Below, piece by piece: positions 44,365 through 54,334 of a DNA stretch of 64,000 nucleotides. Position 1 is the first letter of the stretch. Each line of letters begins with the position of its first letter. Source of the stretch: Weeksellaceae bacterium. Its GTDB lineage: Bacteria; Bacteroidota; Bacteroidia; Flavobacteriales; Weeksellaceae. The position numbers were made by a program, and so were the translations under genes. The notes beneath the pieces were generated by a model. That model was not told the DNA's origin and ran no database searches. It saw only the letters and a program-made list of their open reading frames with translations. The stretch lies in assembly GCA_022013695.1 (NCBI GenBank), contig JAKLPS010000007.1:1-64000 (forward strand), read 5' to 3'.

Positions 44365-47109
44365 ATGGCACTTAGCTGGAACGAAATTAAAAACAGAGCC
44401 TCGCAATTTTCCAAAGAGTGGAAGGATACTTCAAACGAAGAAGCAGATGCCAAACCCTTTTTAGATGCTTTCTTTGATGTATTTGGAATTACCAGAAAAA
44501 AAATCGGAACTTTTGAACACAAAGTAAAAAAACTATCAACAGCCGATGGATATATCGATTTGTTGTGGAAAGGAACAATCTTAGTAGAAATGAAAAGCCG
44601 TGGTAAAAACCTCGACAAAGCCTTTCAGCAAGCTATAGATTACACTTTTGGCTTGAAACAAAACGAACTTCCAAAGTATGTAATGGTCTGCGACTTCTAC
44701 CATTTCAGACTTTACGATACCGAGGAGCAAAAAACCATAGAATTCACGCTGGATCATCTGGTACAAAATGTTCAGAATTTTGGCTATCTTTTAGGTTATC
44801 AAAAGAAAATTTACAAAGAACAAGATCCTGCCAATGTAAAAGCTGCGGAATTATTAGGTAAGTTTCACGACCGTTTGGAAGAGATTGGTTATGAAGGTCA
44901 TCCTTTAGAAGTCTATCTTGTCCGAATTCTTTTTTGCCTTTTTGCGGAAGACACTACCATTTTCAACAAACAACAATTTCAGGACTATATCGAGCAAAGA
45001 ACGAATCTTGACGGATCCGATCTGGCGCCGAAACTGCAGGAACTCTTTCAGGTTTTGAATACAGATAAAGAAAAACGTTTTAAAAATATTGATGAACAAC
45101 TATCCGAATTTGCCTACGTCAACGGAAAACTGTTTGAAGAGATCCTACCGATGGCAAGTTTTGATAGTAAGATGCGCCAAGCACTACTCGACTGTTGCTA
45201 TATCGATTGGAGCAAAATTTCGCCCGCCATTTTCGGATCGATGTTTCAAAGTGTGATGAATCCGAAGGAGAGAAGGAATCTCGGAGCGCATTACACCAGC
45301 GAGAAGAATATCCTTAAAGTCATAAAACCACTTTTCTTGGATGACCTTTGGAAAGAATTTGAAAGCATCAAAGACAACAAAAACAAACTTCCAGAATTTC
45401 ATAAAAAACTTAGCACGCTGCGATTTCTGGATCCTGCATGCGGCTGCGGAAACTTCTTGGTTATCACATACCGAGAATTGCGCATCCTGGAATTTGAAGT
45501 CCTGAAAGCACTCAACCGATCTGGGCAGACTTTTCTGGACGTCAGCCAAATTCTTTGGCTGGATGTCGATCAGTTCAACGGCATCGAGTACGAAGAGTTT
45601 GCTGCCCGGATTGCCGAAGTGGCCATGTGGCTGATAGACCATCAAATGAATATGTTGATCAGCAACGAGTTTGGGCAATACTTTGTCCGCTTACCATTGA
45701 AAAAATCGGCAAAAATTGTTCACGCAGACGCCTTAGAAACCGATTGGGAAACCGTCATCTCCAAAAATGAGCTTTCATATATTATCGGAAATCCGCCTTT
45801 CATTGGTTCAAAAATAATGAAGCAAAATCAACGCAACCAAATTGTAAAAGAGTTTGGTAGCTCGGCAGGCGGCGGAACGCTTGATTATGTTACAGGGTGG
45901 TACATCAAAGCTGCAAAATACATTCAAAACACAAAAATAAAAGTTGCTTTTGTTTCTACCAATTCCATTGTGCAGGGCGAGCAAACAAGTGTTCTTTGGG
46001 GTCAAATGCTAAGCAAGTACCACATCAAAATCCATTTTGCTTACCGAACTTTTAAATGGAATAACGAAGCAAAAGGAAACGCAGCCGTCTATTGTGTAAT
46101 CATTGGTTTCGCCAACTATGATACCCATACCAAAAGCATTTTTGAGTATGAAGATATTAAAGGCGAAGCCCACGAAATAAAAGCAAAAAACATCAATCCG
46201 TATTTGGTGGATGCAAAAGATTTATTGATAAACAAAAGTTCCAATCCCATTTGTAATGTTCCGAAAATGAGTTTTGGAAATATGCCTTTAGATGGTGGAC
46301 ATTTGCTATTATCGGACGAAGAAAAAAACGAATTTATTTTAAAAGAACCCAAAGCAGAGAAATTTATTAATCCTTTGATTTCAGCCTATGAATTTCTAAA
46401 CGGTGAAAAACGTTGGTGTATATGGCTTGTTGGAGCTGAACCAAGCGAATTAAAACTATTACCAAACGTTTTAAAACGTGTTGAAGCAGTTAAAAAATTT
46501 AGACTTGATAGTGTTGCTCCTTCAACTCAAAAATTTGCAGCAACGCCAACTTTGTTTCGTGACAGAAACCAACCTGCATCTTTTATTGTAGTTCCACGAG
46601 TTTCATCTGAAAACAGAAAATATATTCCAATGGGATTTTTTGATAAAAATTCTATTGTAAGTGATACCTGTATGTCAATTCCAAACGGAACACTTTATCA
46701 CTTTGGTGTATTGATGTCAACTATTCATATGGCTTGGGTAAAAACGGTTTGTGGACGTTTAAAAAGTGATATTAGATATTCAAAAGACATCGTTTACAAC
46801 AATTTTCCTTGGCCAGAAAACCCAACCGAAAAGCAGATAAAAAACATAGAAGAAAAAGCCCAAAATGTCTTGGATGCAAGATTGCTTTTCCCAAATAGTT
46901 CTCTCGCAGATTTGTATGATCCACTCACGATGCCACCAGTGTTGGTAAAGGCACATAATGAACTCGACAAAGTTGTGGATCTGGCTTACAGCAAACAAAA
47001 TTTCTCAACAGACGCCAAAAGAATGGAATTTTTATTTGATTTGTATGAGAAATATACGAGCAACTTATTCGCAACAGAAAAGATAAAACAATCAACTAAG
47101 AAAGTTTAG
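44365..47109 (+). CDS. MmeI-type (type IIL/IIG) restriction-modification enzyme
   Basis: A 914-residue single-chain enzyme. The N terminus has a PD-(D/E)xK nuclease core (GYID65LLWKGTILVE75MK77), a helical linker follows, then an N6-adenine methyltransferase with SAM motif LDPACGCGNFL (near residue 357) and catalytic NPPF (near 475), and a C-terminal target-recognition region (GEKRWCIWLVGAEP, WPENPTEKQIKNI). Size and order match MmeI-family enzymes, which methylate one strand and cut about 20 bases away. ATG 44365 is preferred to codons upstream. The last third looks more AT-rich than the middle. No partner gene is needed and none is present. Confidence 0.85.
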   Translation: MALSWNEIKNRASQFSKEWKDTSNEEADAKPFLDAFFDVFGITRKKIGTFEHKVKKLSTADGYIDLLWKGTILVEMKSRGKNLDKAFQQAIDYTFGLKQNELPKYVMVCDFYHFRLYDTEEQKTIEFTLDHLVQNVQNFGYLLGYQKKIYKEQDPANVKAAELLGKFHDRLEEIGYEGHPLEVYLVRILFCLFAEDTTIFNKQQFQDYIEQRTNLDGSDLAPKLQELFQVLNTDKEKRFKNIDEQLSEFAYVNGKLFEEILPMASFDSKMRQALLDCCYIDWSKISPAIFGSMFQSVMNPKERRNLGAHYTSEKNILKVIKPLFLDDLWKEFESIKDNKNKLPEFHKKLSTLRFLDPACGCGNFLVITYRELRILEFEVLKALNRSGQTFLDVSQILWLDVDQFNGIEYEEFAARIAEVAMWLIDHQMNMLISNEFGQYFVRLPLKKSAKIVHADALETDWETVISKNELSYIIGNPPFIGSKIMKQNQRNQIVKEFGSSAGGGTLDYVTGWYIKAAKYIQNTKIKVAFVSTNSIVQGEQTSVLWGQMLSKYHIKIHFAYRTFKWNNEAKGNAAVYCVIIGFANYDTHTKSIFEYEDIKGEAHEIKAKNINPYLVDAKDLLINKSSNPICNVPKMSFGNMPLDGGHLLLSDEEKNEFILKEPKAEKFINPLISAYEFLNGEKRWCIWLVGAEPSELKLLPNVLKRVEAVKKFRLDSVAPSTQKFAATPTLFRDRNQPASFIVVPRVSSENRKYIPMGFFDKNSIVSDTCMSIPNGTLYHFGVLMSTIHMAWVKTVCGRLKSDIRYSKDIVYNNFPWPENPTEKQIKNIEEKAQNVLDARLLFPNSSLADLYDPLTMPPVLVKAHNELDKVVDLAYSKQNFSTDAKRMEFLFDLYEKYTSNLFATEKIKQSTKKV

Positions 47110-47174
47110 AAAATATCCAACTTTTTTCTTGTCCCTTTTCTTAGTAAATTGCACATAAATTCAATTCAAAAAAA

Positions 47175-48617
47175 ATGGAATATTCTCAACTGGAACCCAA
47201 GGTGATCTGGAAAAACTTCGAGGCACTTAATTCTGTTCCAAGACCATCAAAAAAAGAAGAAAAAGTCATCAAATTCATAAAGGAATTCGGAGAGCGTTTG
47301 GGATTGCCGACAACGGTTGACGAGGTTGGAAATGTGATTATCACAAAACCGGCAACCGCTGGAATGGAAAACCGCCAGCCCATCGTGATGCAGTCTCACC
47401 TCGATATGGTTTGCCAAAAAAACAACGATGTCGATTTTGATTTCGAAACGCAGGGCATTCAAATGTTTGTAGATGGCGATTGGGTGAAGGCAAAAGGAAC
47501 CACACTGGGCGCGGACAATGGTTTGGGCGTAGCAACGATAATGTCAATTCTGGAAAGTAACGATATCGCCCATCCCGATTTGGAAGCCCTTTTCACCATC
47601 GACGAAGAAACCGGAATGACTGGCGCCTTGGCTTTGAAACCCGGAGAACTGAAAGGTGAAATCCTTCTTAATCTCGATACCGAAGAAGATGACGAGATCG
47701 ATATTGGTTGTGCCGGCGGCGTAGATGTGACGGCTTCTGCAAAATTTAATTTGAATAATTCTAACGGAGAATCGTTCAAAATAGAAATTAAAGGTTTGCA
47801 AGGCGGACATTCGGGAATGGATATTCACAAAGGTTTTGGAAATTCCAACAAAATTCTGGGCAGATTTTTATTTTTGGGTTTAGAAAATCAGATTCAGCTC
47901 ATTTCTATTGACGGCGGAGGCTTGCGAAATGCCATTCCGAGAGAAGCAGTGGCCACTTTTTCGGTCCAAAATTCGGCCACGTTTCTGAAAGATGCCGAAC
48001 AACTGAAAACTGATATTTTGGACGAATTTGCGACATTGGAAAAAGATCTAAGCATTAATATCGAAAAAGCAGACTCGTCCGAAAAAGCTATTAATTTTGA
48101 CCATTCAAAGAAAATAATTTTTGCACTCAATGCGGCTCACAATGGCGTTTTCCGGATGAGTCCGGATGTAGAAGGTTTGGTAGAAGCCTCCAACAACGTG
48201 GCCAGAGTGGAACTGAAAAACGGCGAAATCAGAATTCTAAATCTATCGCGATCTTCCGTAGAATCCACCAAATGGGAAGTGGCCAATCAGCTGAAATCGG
48301 CTTTTGAAAGCAATGGTCTGAAGACTGATTTTGGAGGTTCCTATCCCGGCTGGAAACCAAAACCAGATGCAGAAATCATCCACTTGATGACGGCGCTTTA
48401 CGAAACTAATTTTGGAGAAAAACCAATGGTTGTAGCGTGCCACGCCGGTCTGGAGTGCGGCATCATCGGCGCCAATTATCCCGACATGGAGATGGTGAGT
48501 TTTGGCCCAACGATCAAAGGAGCACATTCTCCGGATGAACGCGCGAATATTCCCTCGGTTCAAAAATTCTGGAAATACACGCAGGATATCTTGAAAAATA
48601 TTCCGCTGAAAAACTGA
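47175..48617 (+). CDS. pepD: Aminoacyl-histidine dipeptidase PepD (M20 family)
   Basis: A 480-residue cytosolic di-zinc dipeptidase (beta-Ala-His / Xaa-His dipeptidase). Evidence: NSVPRPSKKEEKVIKFI, metal-binding MQSHLDMVCQKN, LGADNGLGVA, FTIDEETGMTGA, GLQGGHSGMDIHKG and CHAGLECGIIG near the end. It cleaves small dipeptides for nutrition. The gene stands alone, followed by a hairpin terminator. Confidence 0.92.
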   Translation: MEYSQLEPKVIWKNFEALNSVPRPSKKEEKVIKFIKEFGERLGLPTTVDEVGNVIITKPATAGMENRQPIVMQSHLDMVCQKNNDVDFDFETQGIQMFVDGDWVKAKGTTLGADNGLGVATIMSILESNDIAHPDLEALFTIDEETGMTGALALKPGELKGEILLNLDTEEDDEIDIGCAGGVDVTASAKFNLNNSNGESFKIEIKGLQGGHSGMDIHKGFGNSNKILGRFLFLGLENQIQLISIDGGGLRNAIPREAVATFSVQNSATFLKDAEQLKTDILDEFATLEKDLSINIEKADSSEKAINFDHSKKIIFALNAAHNGVFRMSPDVEGLVEASNNVARVELKNGEIRILNLSRSSVESTKWEVANQLKSAFESNGLKTDFGGSYPGWKPKPDAEIIHLMTALYETNFGEKPMVVACHAGLECGIIGANYPDMEMVSFGPTIKGAHSPDERANIPSVQKFWKYTQDILKNIPLKN

Positions 48618-48627
48618 TTCTGACCAT

Positions 48628-48657
48628 AAAATCCGGTAGAAAATTTTGGATTTTTTT
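48628..48657 (+). terminator. Terminator after pepD
   Basis: AAAATCC (48628-48634) pairs with GGATTTT (48648-48654), a 13-base loop, in a T-rich tail (TTTTTTTG). Confidence 0.6.
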
Positions 48658-48756
48658 GTTTTGCTTTATTTTATTTACAATTGAGCTAATATAAAAGCTT
48701 AATTAATTAAAATACTTTAGAAAATTATTAACTTAGCAAAACATTTTCTATGATAT

Positions 48757-51498
48757 ATGAAAAAGCACTTACTTTTTTTCGGAATAACAGGTTTAGTTTT
48801 TGGGGCATTGACCATGTTGTCTGCTCAGAATTATATTGATCAAAAAATCACAGACGACGAAGGAAAAATAAGCCTCATAACATTTAAAAAAAACAGTAAT
48901 CTGACATCATCTTCTGCTAATTCGATTTTTGAAGAGGTTCTAAAATTGCCGCCAAATGTAGAGTTAAGATTAAGTCAAAGCTTAGCGAATGGGAAATTCT
49001 CCGATGAGAAATATAAGATGTACTTTCACAGTATTTCTGTAGAATTTGGCGGTTACAATCTTCATTTTAATGAAGGCAAGCTGACAAGCATGAATGGCGA
49101 AATCTTCTCCATAGAAAATACCGAAACCCAACCAAAAATCACTTCCTCTGAGGCTTTCCAAATAGCACTTAATAGCGTTAATGCCAAAAAATACATGTGG
49201 GAAGATGCTGATTACGTTTCAGCGAATAAATATAAAAAACCCGAGGGACAATTGGTTCTTCTTCCACTACAAACCAGTTCAGGACAATGGCAGCTTTATC
49301 TTACCTATAAATTTGATATTTATGCAGCGGAACCTATTAGCAGAGCTTTCGTTTACGTAGATGCAACCTATGGTAGAGTTGTTTTCTCAAATGCTGTTCT
49401 CAAAAATGAGAACCAAGATCTCATACCCGCTGTAACAAAAAAAGAAAATCCAATCGAGGTAAAATCAGATTTGAGCCATTTGAAAATTATTGAATCTGGG
49501 AATGCTGCCACCAGATATAGTGGTACCAAACCCATAGAAACCACATTTTCTTCTACCAATTATATCTTGCAAGATGCAACGAGAGGAAACGGTGTAAAAA
49601 CTTATAACTTGAAAAAATCTACTACCCTAAGTTCTGCCGTGGATTTTAACGATGCTGATAACAATTGGACCGCCGCAGAATTTGATAATTCAGCGTTTGA
49701 CAATGCTGCACTGGACGCACATTGGGGGGTTGAAAAAACCTACGACTATTTCAAAACGACTTTTAACAGAGATAGTTATGACAATGCCGGTGCGGTACTA
49801 AAAAGCTATGTACACTACAGCACCAGCTATGAAAATGCAGGCTGGACTGGCTCTGAGATGATTTATGGAGATGGGGCAAGTGTTTTCAGACCTTTGACAG
49901 CTTTTGATGTCACGGCTCATGAACTGGGACACGCTGTTTGCGATTATACCGCCGATCTTGCCTATCAAAGAGAGTCTGGCGCTATGAACGAAGGTTTTTC
50001 TGATATTTGGGGAGCTGTGATAGAACATAAATACGCGCCGGAAAAACAGAATTTCTTTATTGGGGAAGATATTACGATTGCCGCTCCTGGCTATCTGAGA
50101 TCGCTAAGTAACCCCAAAGTAGCATATTCCAAACAGCCGGACACTTATCGTGGTACGTACTGGCAAGCTGCAACAGCAGAAGAAGGCTGTACAACACCTA
50201 CAGGCGGATCTTCTGGAAATGACTACTGTGGCGTGCATACCAATAGTGGCGTTCTGAATCATTGGTTTTATATCCTAGTAATGGGAAAAATAGGCACCAA
50301 CGACTTGGGGAAATCTTATAATGTAACAGGTATTGGTTGGGACAAAGCCGAACAAATCGTTTATAAATTAGAATCAACCTATCTTACTGCAAATTCTACA
50401 TATAAAAATGCAAGAGATTTAGGAATTCAAGTCGCTAAAGAATTATTCGGAGACAGTTCACCAGAAGCAATTGCAACCCAAGATTCTTTTTATGCAGTTG
50501 GCATTGGCGCCAAGTACCTTGCTATTCCGGACACAACTCCCCCAACGATTCCCACCAATCTTTTTGCAAGTGATACCAAAGGTACCAGCACAAATCTGAC
50601 TTGGGATGCGTCTACAGACAATGAAGATATGGATGGCTACATCCTATATAAAGACGGAACCGAAATCGCAAGAACTTCTGCACTTACTTATAAAGTAACT
50701 GGATTAGCAAGATTAACAACATATAATTTCACTGTAAAAGCAAAAGATGCGTATGACAATATTTCAGCCGAGAGTAATAAAGTAACCGTGACCACCACAA
50801 ACCAGGTGGAATATTGCACATCTGCAGGAGCAACTACCTCGTTTGAAAAAATAAAACGTGTTGTTTTTGGCACCATAGATAACACCAGTACAGGAACAGC
50901 AGGCTATGAAGATTTCACCAATATTTCCACAGATGTTACGGAGACAAAATCCTATCAAATCAGTATTACTCCTATTTGGGAGGGTATAGTTTACAGTGAA
51001 ACTTATGCTGTATATATTGACTGGAATGCCGACGGAGATTTTGATGACTCTTCTGAAAAAGCCTTCACACTGAGCGCGACCAAAAATACACCGGTAATAG
51101 GAACTATTAGCGTTCCCACAGGAATTTCTTTGGATTGGCCGTTTGTCATGAGAGTTTCTATGAGATACATTTCCGCTCCAACAGCCTGCGGAACATTCTC
51201 TTACGGACAAGTCGAAGATTATACATTAAATGGTAAAAAATTCTTACAAGTTTCTGATGTTGCAAAGGGGAATACTGCCATACTTTATCCCAACCCCGTC
51301 AAAGATATTATCAATATTCAATCCAGGGAGCCAGGAGAATTTTTTTATCAGATCTATAATGCGACGGGTCAACTGGCTCTACAAGGTCAATCTAATAATA
51401 AGAAAATAGATGCTCACAAATTATCTTCCGGAAACTATATGATGGAACTGACATCTAAAAACGGAGAGAAATCGACTCAAAAATTTATCAAGAATTAA
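48757..51498 (+). CDS. Secreted M4-family metalloprotease, type IX cargo
   Basis: A 913-residue thermolysin-type protease. Signal peptide to about residue 23, an FTP/PepSY propeptide (residues 30-220), catalytic domain with H388-E-L-G-H392 and zinc ligand E412 in NEGFSD, HSGVLNHWFY-type segment (THTNSGVLNHWFYIL region), then a fibronectin type III domain (about 595-685), a GEVED domain (EDYTLNG end, about 730-830) and a C-terminal type A sorting domain starting LYPNPVKD (about residue 843) and ending QKFIKN. It should be exported by the type IX system whose porU and porV genes lie in this window. Confidence 0.9.
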   Translation: MKKHLLFFGITGLVFGALTMLSAQNYIDQKITDDEGKISLITFKKNSNLTSSSANSIFEEVLKLPPNVELRLSQSLANGKFSDEKYKMYFHSISVEFGGYNLHFNEGKLTSMNGEIFSIENTETQPKITSSEAFQIALNSVNAKKYMWEDADYVSANKYKKPEGQLVLLPLQTSSGQWQLYLTYKFDIYAAEPISRAFVYVDATYGRVVFSNAVLKNENQDLIPAVTKKENPIEVKSDLSHLKIIESGNAATRYSGTKPIETTFSSTNYILQDATRGNGVKTYNLKKSTTLSSAVDFNDADNNWTAAEFDNSAFDNAALDAHWGVEKTYDYFKTTFNRDSYDNAGAVLKSYVHYSTSYENAGWTGSEMIYGDGASVFRPLTAFDVTAHELGHAVCDYTADLAYQRESGAMNEGFSDIWGAVIEHKYAPEKQNFFIGEDITIAAPGYLRSLSNPKVAYSKQPDTYRGTYWQAATAEEGCTTPTGGSSGNDYCGVHTNSGVLNHWFYILVMGKIGTNDLGKSYNVTGIGWDKAEQIVYKLESTYLTANSTYKNARDLGIQVAKELFGDSSPEAIATQDSFYAVGIGAKYLAIPDTTPPTIPTNLFASDTKGTSTNLTWDASTDNEDMDGYILYKDGTEIARTSALTYKVTGLARLTTYNFTVKAKDAYDNISAESNKVTVTTTNQVEYCTSAGATTSFEKIKRVVFGTIDNTSTGTAGYEDFTNISTDVTETKSYQISITPIWEGIVYSETYAVYIDWNADGDFDDSSEKAFTLSATKNTPVIGTISVPTGISLDWPFVMRVSMRYISAPTACGTFSYGQVEDYTLNGKKFLQVSDVAKGNTAILYPNPVKDIINIQSREPGEFFYQIYNATGQLALQGQSNNKKIDAHKLSSGNYMMELTSKNGEKSTQKFIKN

Positions 51499-51522
51499 AT
51501 TTAGCAAATATCCCCAACGGAA

Positions 51523-51552
51523 GTTCTCAGGGCAAAATCTGAGAGCTTTTTT
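51523..51552 (+). terminator. Terminator after the M4 protease gene
   Basis: GTTCTCAG (51523-51530) pairs with CTGAGAGC (51539-51546), eight positions with one G-U, an 8-base loop and six T residues. Confidence 0.8.
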
Positions 51553-51589
51553 GCTGTAAAAATCGGTTTCGATTCATTAATTTTACAAA

Positions 51590-52933
51590 ATGGCAAAACT
51601 CAAAACGCAATATTTCTGTCAGAACTGCGGCGCACAATATTCGCAATGGCACGGCCAATGCAAAACCTGCGGCGAATGGAACACTTTGGTGGAAGAAATC
51701 GTCGAAAAAAGCACGCAATCCATTGCCACGAAATCTAAATCGTCCATCATCAACATCATCGAGGTAGAAACCAGTGAGGAGCCGAGAATCGTCTCGCCGT
51801 CCGAAGAGCTCAACCGCGTTTTGGGAGGCGGCATCGTCCTGGGTTCGGTGACGCTGATCGGCGGCGAACCGGGCATCGGAAAATCGACGCTTCTTCTGCA
51901 GCTGGCTTTGAAAATGAAAAAGAAAATCCTCTATGTTTCGGGCGAAGAAAGTGCCTCGCAAATCAAAATGAGGGCCGATCGGCTGGCAGAAGTGAAAAAC
52001 CCAAACTGCTTCCTCTTCACAGAAACTGCGGTAGAAAAAATCCTGCACGAAGCGAAAAAACTGCAGCCCGATTTTATGATTATCGATTCTATTCAGACCT
52101 TGCAATCCCAATTGATCGAAAGCTCTCCCGGCACAGTTTCCCAAATCCGGGAATGCTCCAACGAAATCATCAAATTTGCCAAAGAAAATAACGTCCCAGT
52201 TTTTCTCGTGGGTCACATTACCAAAGACGGCCAAATCGCCGGTCCGAAAGTTTTGGAACACATGGTGGATGTGGTCCTCAACTTCGATGGCGACCGGAAT
52301 CACCTCTTCCGCCTCTTGCGAGCCAACAAAAATCGCTTTGGCTCGACATCCGAAATCGGAATTTACGAAATGATCTCCAGCGGACTGAAAGAGATTAAAA
52401 ATCCGTCCGAAATCCTCATCACCAAAAAATTTGAAGAACTATCGGGAAACGCCATTGCTGTAACTTTGGAAGGCAACCGCCCGATGCTGCTGGAGATTCA
52501 GGCCTTGGTAAGCACTGCTGTTTACGGTACACCTCAACGAAGCTCGACGGGTTTTGACGGCAAAAGACTCAATATGCTTCTGGCCGTTCTGGAAAAGCGC
52601 GCAGGTTTCCAGCTCGGGTCCAAAGATGTTTTCCTCAACATTACGGGAGGCATCAAAACCGACGATCCGGCTTTGGATCTCGCCGTAGTGGCCTCCATTT
52701 TATCGAGTAACGAGGATCTTGCAATCCCGGAACATTATTGCTTTGCTGGAGAGATCGGGCTTAGCGGTGAGATCCGGCCGGTTGCTCAAGTAGAACAACG
52801 CATCACCGAAGCGGAAAAATTGGGCTACGAAAAAATCTACGTTTCAAATCTCAACAAGATCCCGAAAAGAAAATTCGGCATCACCATCGTGCAGATCAGC
52901 AAGATTGAGGATTTTGTGACGTCTTTGTTTTAA
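51590..52933 (+). CDS. radA: DNA repair protein RadA (Sms)
   Basis: A 447-residue RecA-like branch-migration helicase. The N-terminal zinc finger (FCQNCG and CKTCGEW), Walker A GGEPGIGKSTLLLQ near residues 91-104, the RadA-specific KNRFG (LLRANKNRFGSTSEIGIYEM), and a C-terminal Lon-like domain (LEKRAGFQLGSKDVFLNITG) are all present and in order. It processes recombination intermediates. It lies alone between the M4 protease and a small membrane-protein gene. Confidence 0.95.
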   Translation: MAKLKTQYFCQNCGAQYSQWHGQCKTCGEWNTLVEEIVEKSTQSIATKSKSSIINIIEVETSEEPRIVSPSEELNRVLGGGIVLGSVTLIGGEPGIGKSTLLLQLALKMKKKILYVSGEESASQIKMRADRLAEVKNPNCFLFTETAVEKILHEAKKLQPDFMIIDSIQTLQSQLIESSPGTVSQIRECSNEIIKFAKENNVPVFLVGHITKDGQIAGPKVLEHMVDVVLNFDGDRNHLFRLLRANKNRFGSTSEIGIYEMISSGLKEIKNPSEILITKKFEELSGNAIAVTLEGNRPMLLEIQALVSTAVYGTPQRSSTGFDGKRLNMLLAVLEKRAGFQLGSKDVFLNITGGIKTDDPALDLAVVASILSSNEDLAIPEHYCFAGEIGLSGEIRPVAQVEQRITEAEKLGYEKIYVSNLNKIPKRKFGITIVQISKIEDFVTSLF

Positions 52934-52998
52934 CAACCTAAGACTTAAAATGCTTTTTAAATTTTAATTAAATTATCATCCTGCTAAAGAATTTTGTA

Positions 52999-53166
52999 AT
53001 GAAAAAATATCTCAACATCTTGATGGCTTTCATTGCCGTCGGCGCTTTTTTTAGGAATTTATATTTTGGAATTTTAACCAATTTTTCGGATGGTTATTTT
53101 ACCATCATAGCCTTTTTTTTATTTAGTGTTTTATTTTTAAGTAAATTCACAAAATATCCCTTATGA
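52999..53166 (+). CDS. Small two-helix membrane protein, 55 residues
   Basis: An ATG-to-TGA frame encoding MKKYLNILMAFIAVGAFFRN, a loop (FGILTNFSDGYF) and a second hydrophobic stretch (TIIAFFLFSVLFL) ending SKFTKYPL. Two transmembrane helices are predicted by eye. Its stop (TGA 53164-53166) is one base before the GTG start of the next gene, an arrangement typical of translational coupling. No family recognised. Confidence 0.5.
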   Translation: MKKYLNILMAFIAVGAFFRNLYFGILTNFSDGYFTIIAFFLFSVLFLSKFTKYPL

Positions 53167-53167
53167 T

Positions 53168-53743
53168 GTGAACTATCTTGCCCATTCCGTTCTTTCTTTT
53201 ACCGACGGCCAACTCGTTGGTAATATGATTGCCGATTTTATCAAAAACGATGAAAGGCCTTCTTTTCCTTTGGAAATCCAAGAAGGGATCAAACTGCACC
53301 GGGCGATAGACACTTTCACCGATTCCCACGCTGCCATTTCGGAAGCCAAAAAAATCTTCAGCCCGCTGGTAAGGCTATATTCCGGCGCTTTTGTAGATGT
53401 TGCTTTTGATCAGTTTGTGGCGCAGCTTTATTCGCCCGATGAATTGAAAAAGCATGCAGAAAAAACGTATTTGACGCTATGGAAATATGAAAAATGGCTT
53501 CCTGCAAACTACCGAAAAATGCTTGTACGAATGCAGAACGAAGACTGGCTTTCGCATTACAGCGAAGATAGAGGCATCCAATTCAGTATGCAAAATGTGC
53601 TTCACAAGGCGAAATATTTGGATCCTTCGATGCCCGTCTTTGATCTATTTTTAACCAATAAATCGGAATTACGCTTCTATTTTGATCAATTTTTCCCGGA
53701 TCTACTTTTGGAATGCCAAACGAATTATGAACCTTTAATTTAA
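53168..53743 (+). CDS. ACP phosphodiesterase-like protein (DUF479)
   Basis: A 191-residue protein of the AcpH/DUF479 family (HD-like fold): MNYLAHSVLSFTDGQLVGNM, ADFIKNDERPSFPLEIQEG, IKLHRAIDTFTDSH, the GAFVDVAFDQFVAQLY segment. Family members in Enterobacteria remove the phosphopantetheine arm from acyl carrier protein; in Bacteroidota the activity is inferred. The start is GTG (53168), since the family opening MNxLAH begins there and no ATG is in frame nearby. It may be coupled to the 55-residue gene upstream. Confidence 0.82.
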   Translation: MNYLAHSVLSFTDGQLVGNMIADFIKNDERPSFPLEIQEGIKLHRAIDTFTDSHAAISEAKKIFSPLVRLYSGAFVDVAFDQFVAQLYSPDELKKHAEKTYLTLWKYEKWLPANYRKMLVRMQNEDWLSHYSEDRGIQFSMQNVLHKAKYLDPSMPVFDLFLTNKSELRFYFDQFFPDLLLECQTNYEPLI

Positions 53744-53835
53744 CGAAAAATATTAACTCCCAGCCGTTCTTTCACATCACTTTTTTTAATCCAGAAATTT
53801 CTGCTGAGGACAATTTTACTTTGAAAAAGGGTAAT

Positions 53836-54285
53836 TTATCGATGCTGATCGATCAGGATTTTGTTTCCATCGGGATCTGTAAATTCTATATAAGCCGGGC
53901 CTTTGGTTTTCTCGTCGGCTTCTTTGCTTAGATTAATTTGGTCGGTCTTTAGTTTTTTCTGAATGTCCCGCACATCTGTGAAGGGATTCACTTCTTTGGC
54001 ATTCTCGTCCCAGCCGGGATTGAAGGTCAAAATATTGCCCTCAAAATAGCCCTTGAAAATCCCTATAATAGTGGTTCCGTTCTTCATAATGAGATAGTTC
54101 TGCTTCAGATCGCCGCCCATCTGCGAAAACCCGAGTTTTTCATAAAACTCCTTGGATTTTTGAAGATCTTTGACATTGAGACTCACCGAGAAAGCACCCA
54201 GAGGAAGTTGCGGGCTCTTGCTTGCATTCTGAGAAAATAGGGGTAATGAAAATAATAAAATGAAGAATGAAATGGACTTTTTCAT
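53836..54285 (-). CDS. Exported VOC/glyoxalase-fold protein
   Basis: A 149-residue protein with a signal peptide (MKKSISFFILLFSLPLFSQ). The mature part (GAFSVSLNVKDLQKSKEFYE, KLGFSQMGGD, YIEFTDPDGNKILIDQH) is a vicinal-oxygen-chelate (glyoxalase/bleomycin-resistance) fold. The usual first metal ligand position is not obvious and an exported form is less common than a cytosolic one. Substrate unknown. It follows the DUF6702 gene on the same strand with a 50-base gap. Confidence 0.8.
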   Translation of the reverse strand: MKKSISFFILLFSLPLFSQNASKSPQLPLGAFSVSLNVKDLQKSKEFYEKLGFSQMGGDLKQNYLIMKNGTTIIGIFKGYFEGNILTFNPGWDENAKEVNPFTDVRDIQKKLKTDQINLSKEADEKTKGPAYIEFTDPDGNKILIDQHR

Positions 54286-54334
54286 ATTACAAATTTTTAT
54301 GATTAATTGATGACGGATTCTTTTTTTGATGCGA

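Noticed and set aside
53744-53835. In-frame continuation of the VOC gene beyond its stop codon, about 31 codons to the next stop on the minus strand
   Set aside because: VOC proteins of this type normally end at ILIDQH-like residues, so the first stop is the natural end. Thirty-one open codons can occur by chance.
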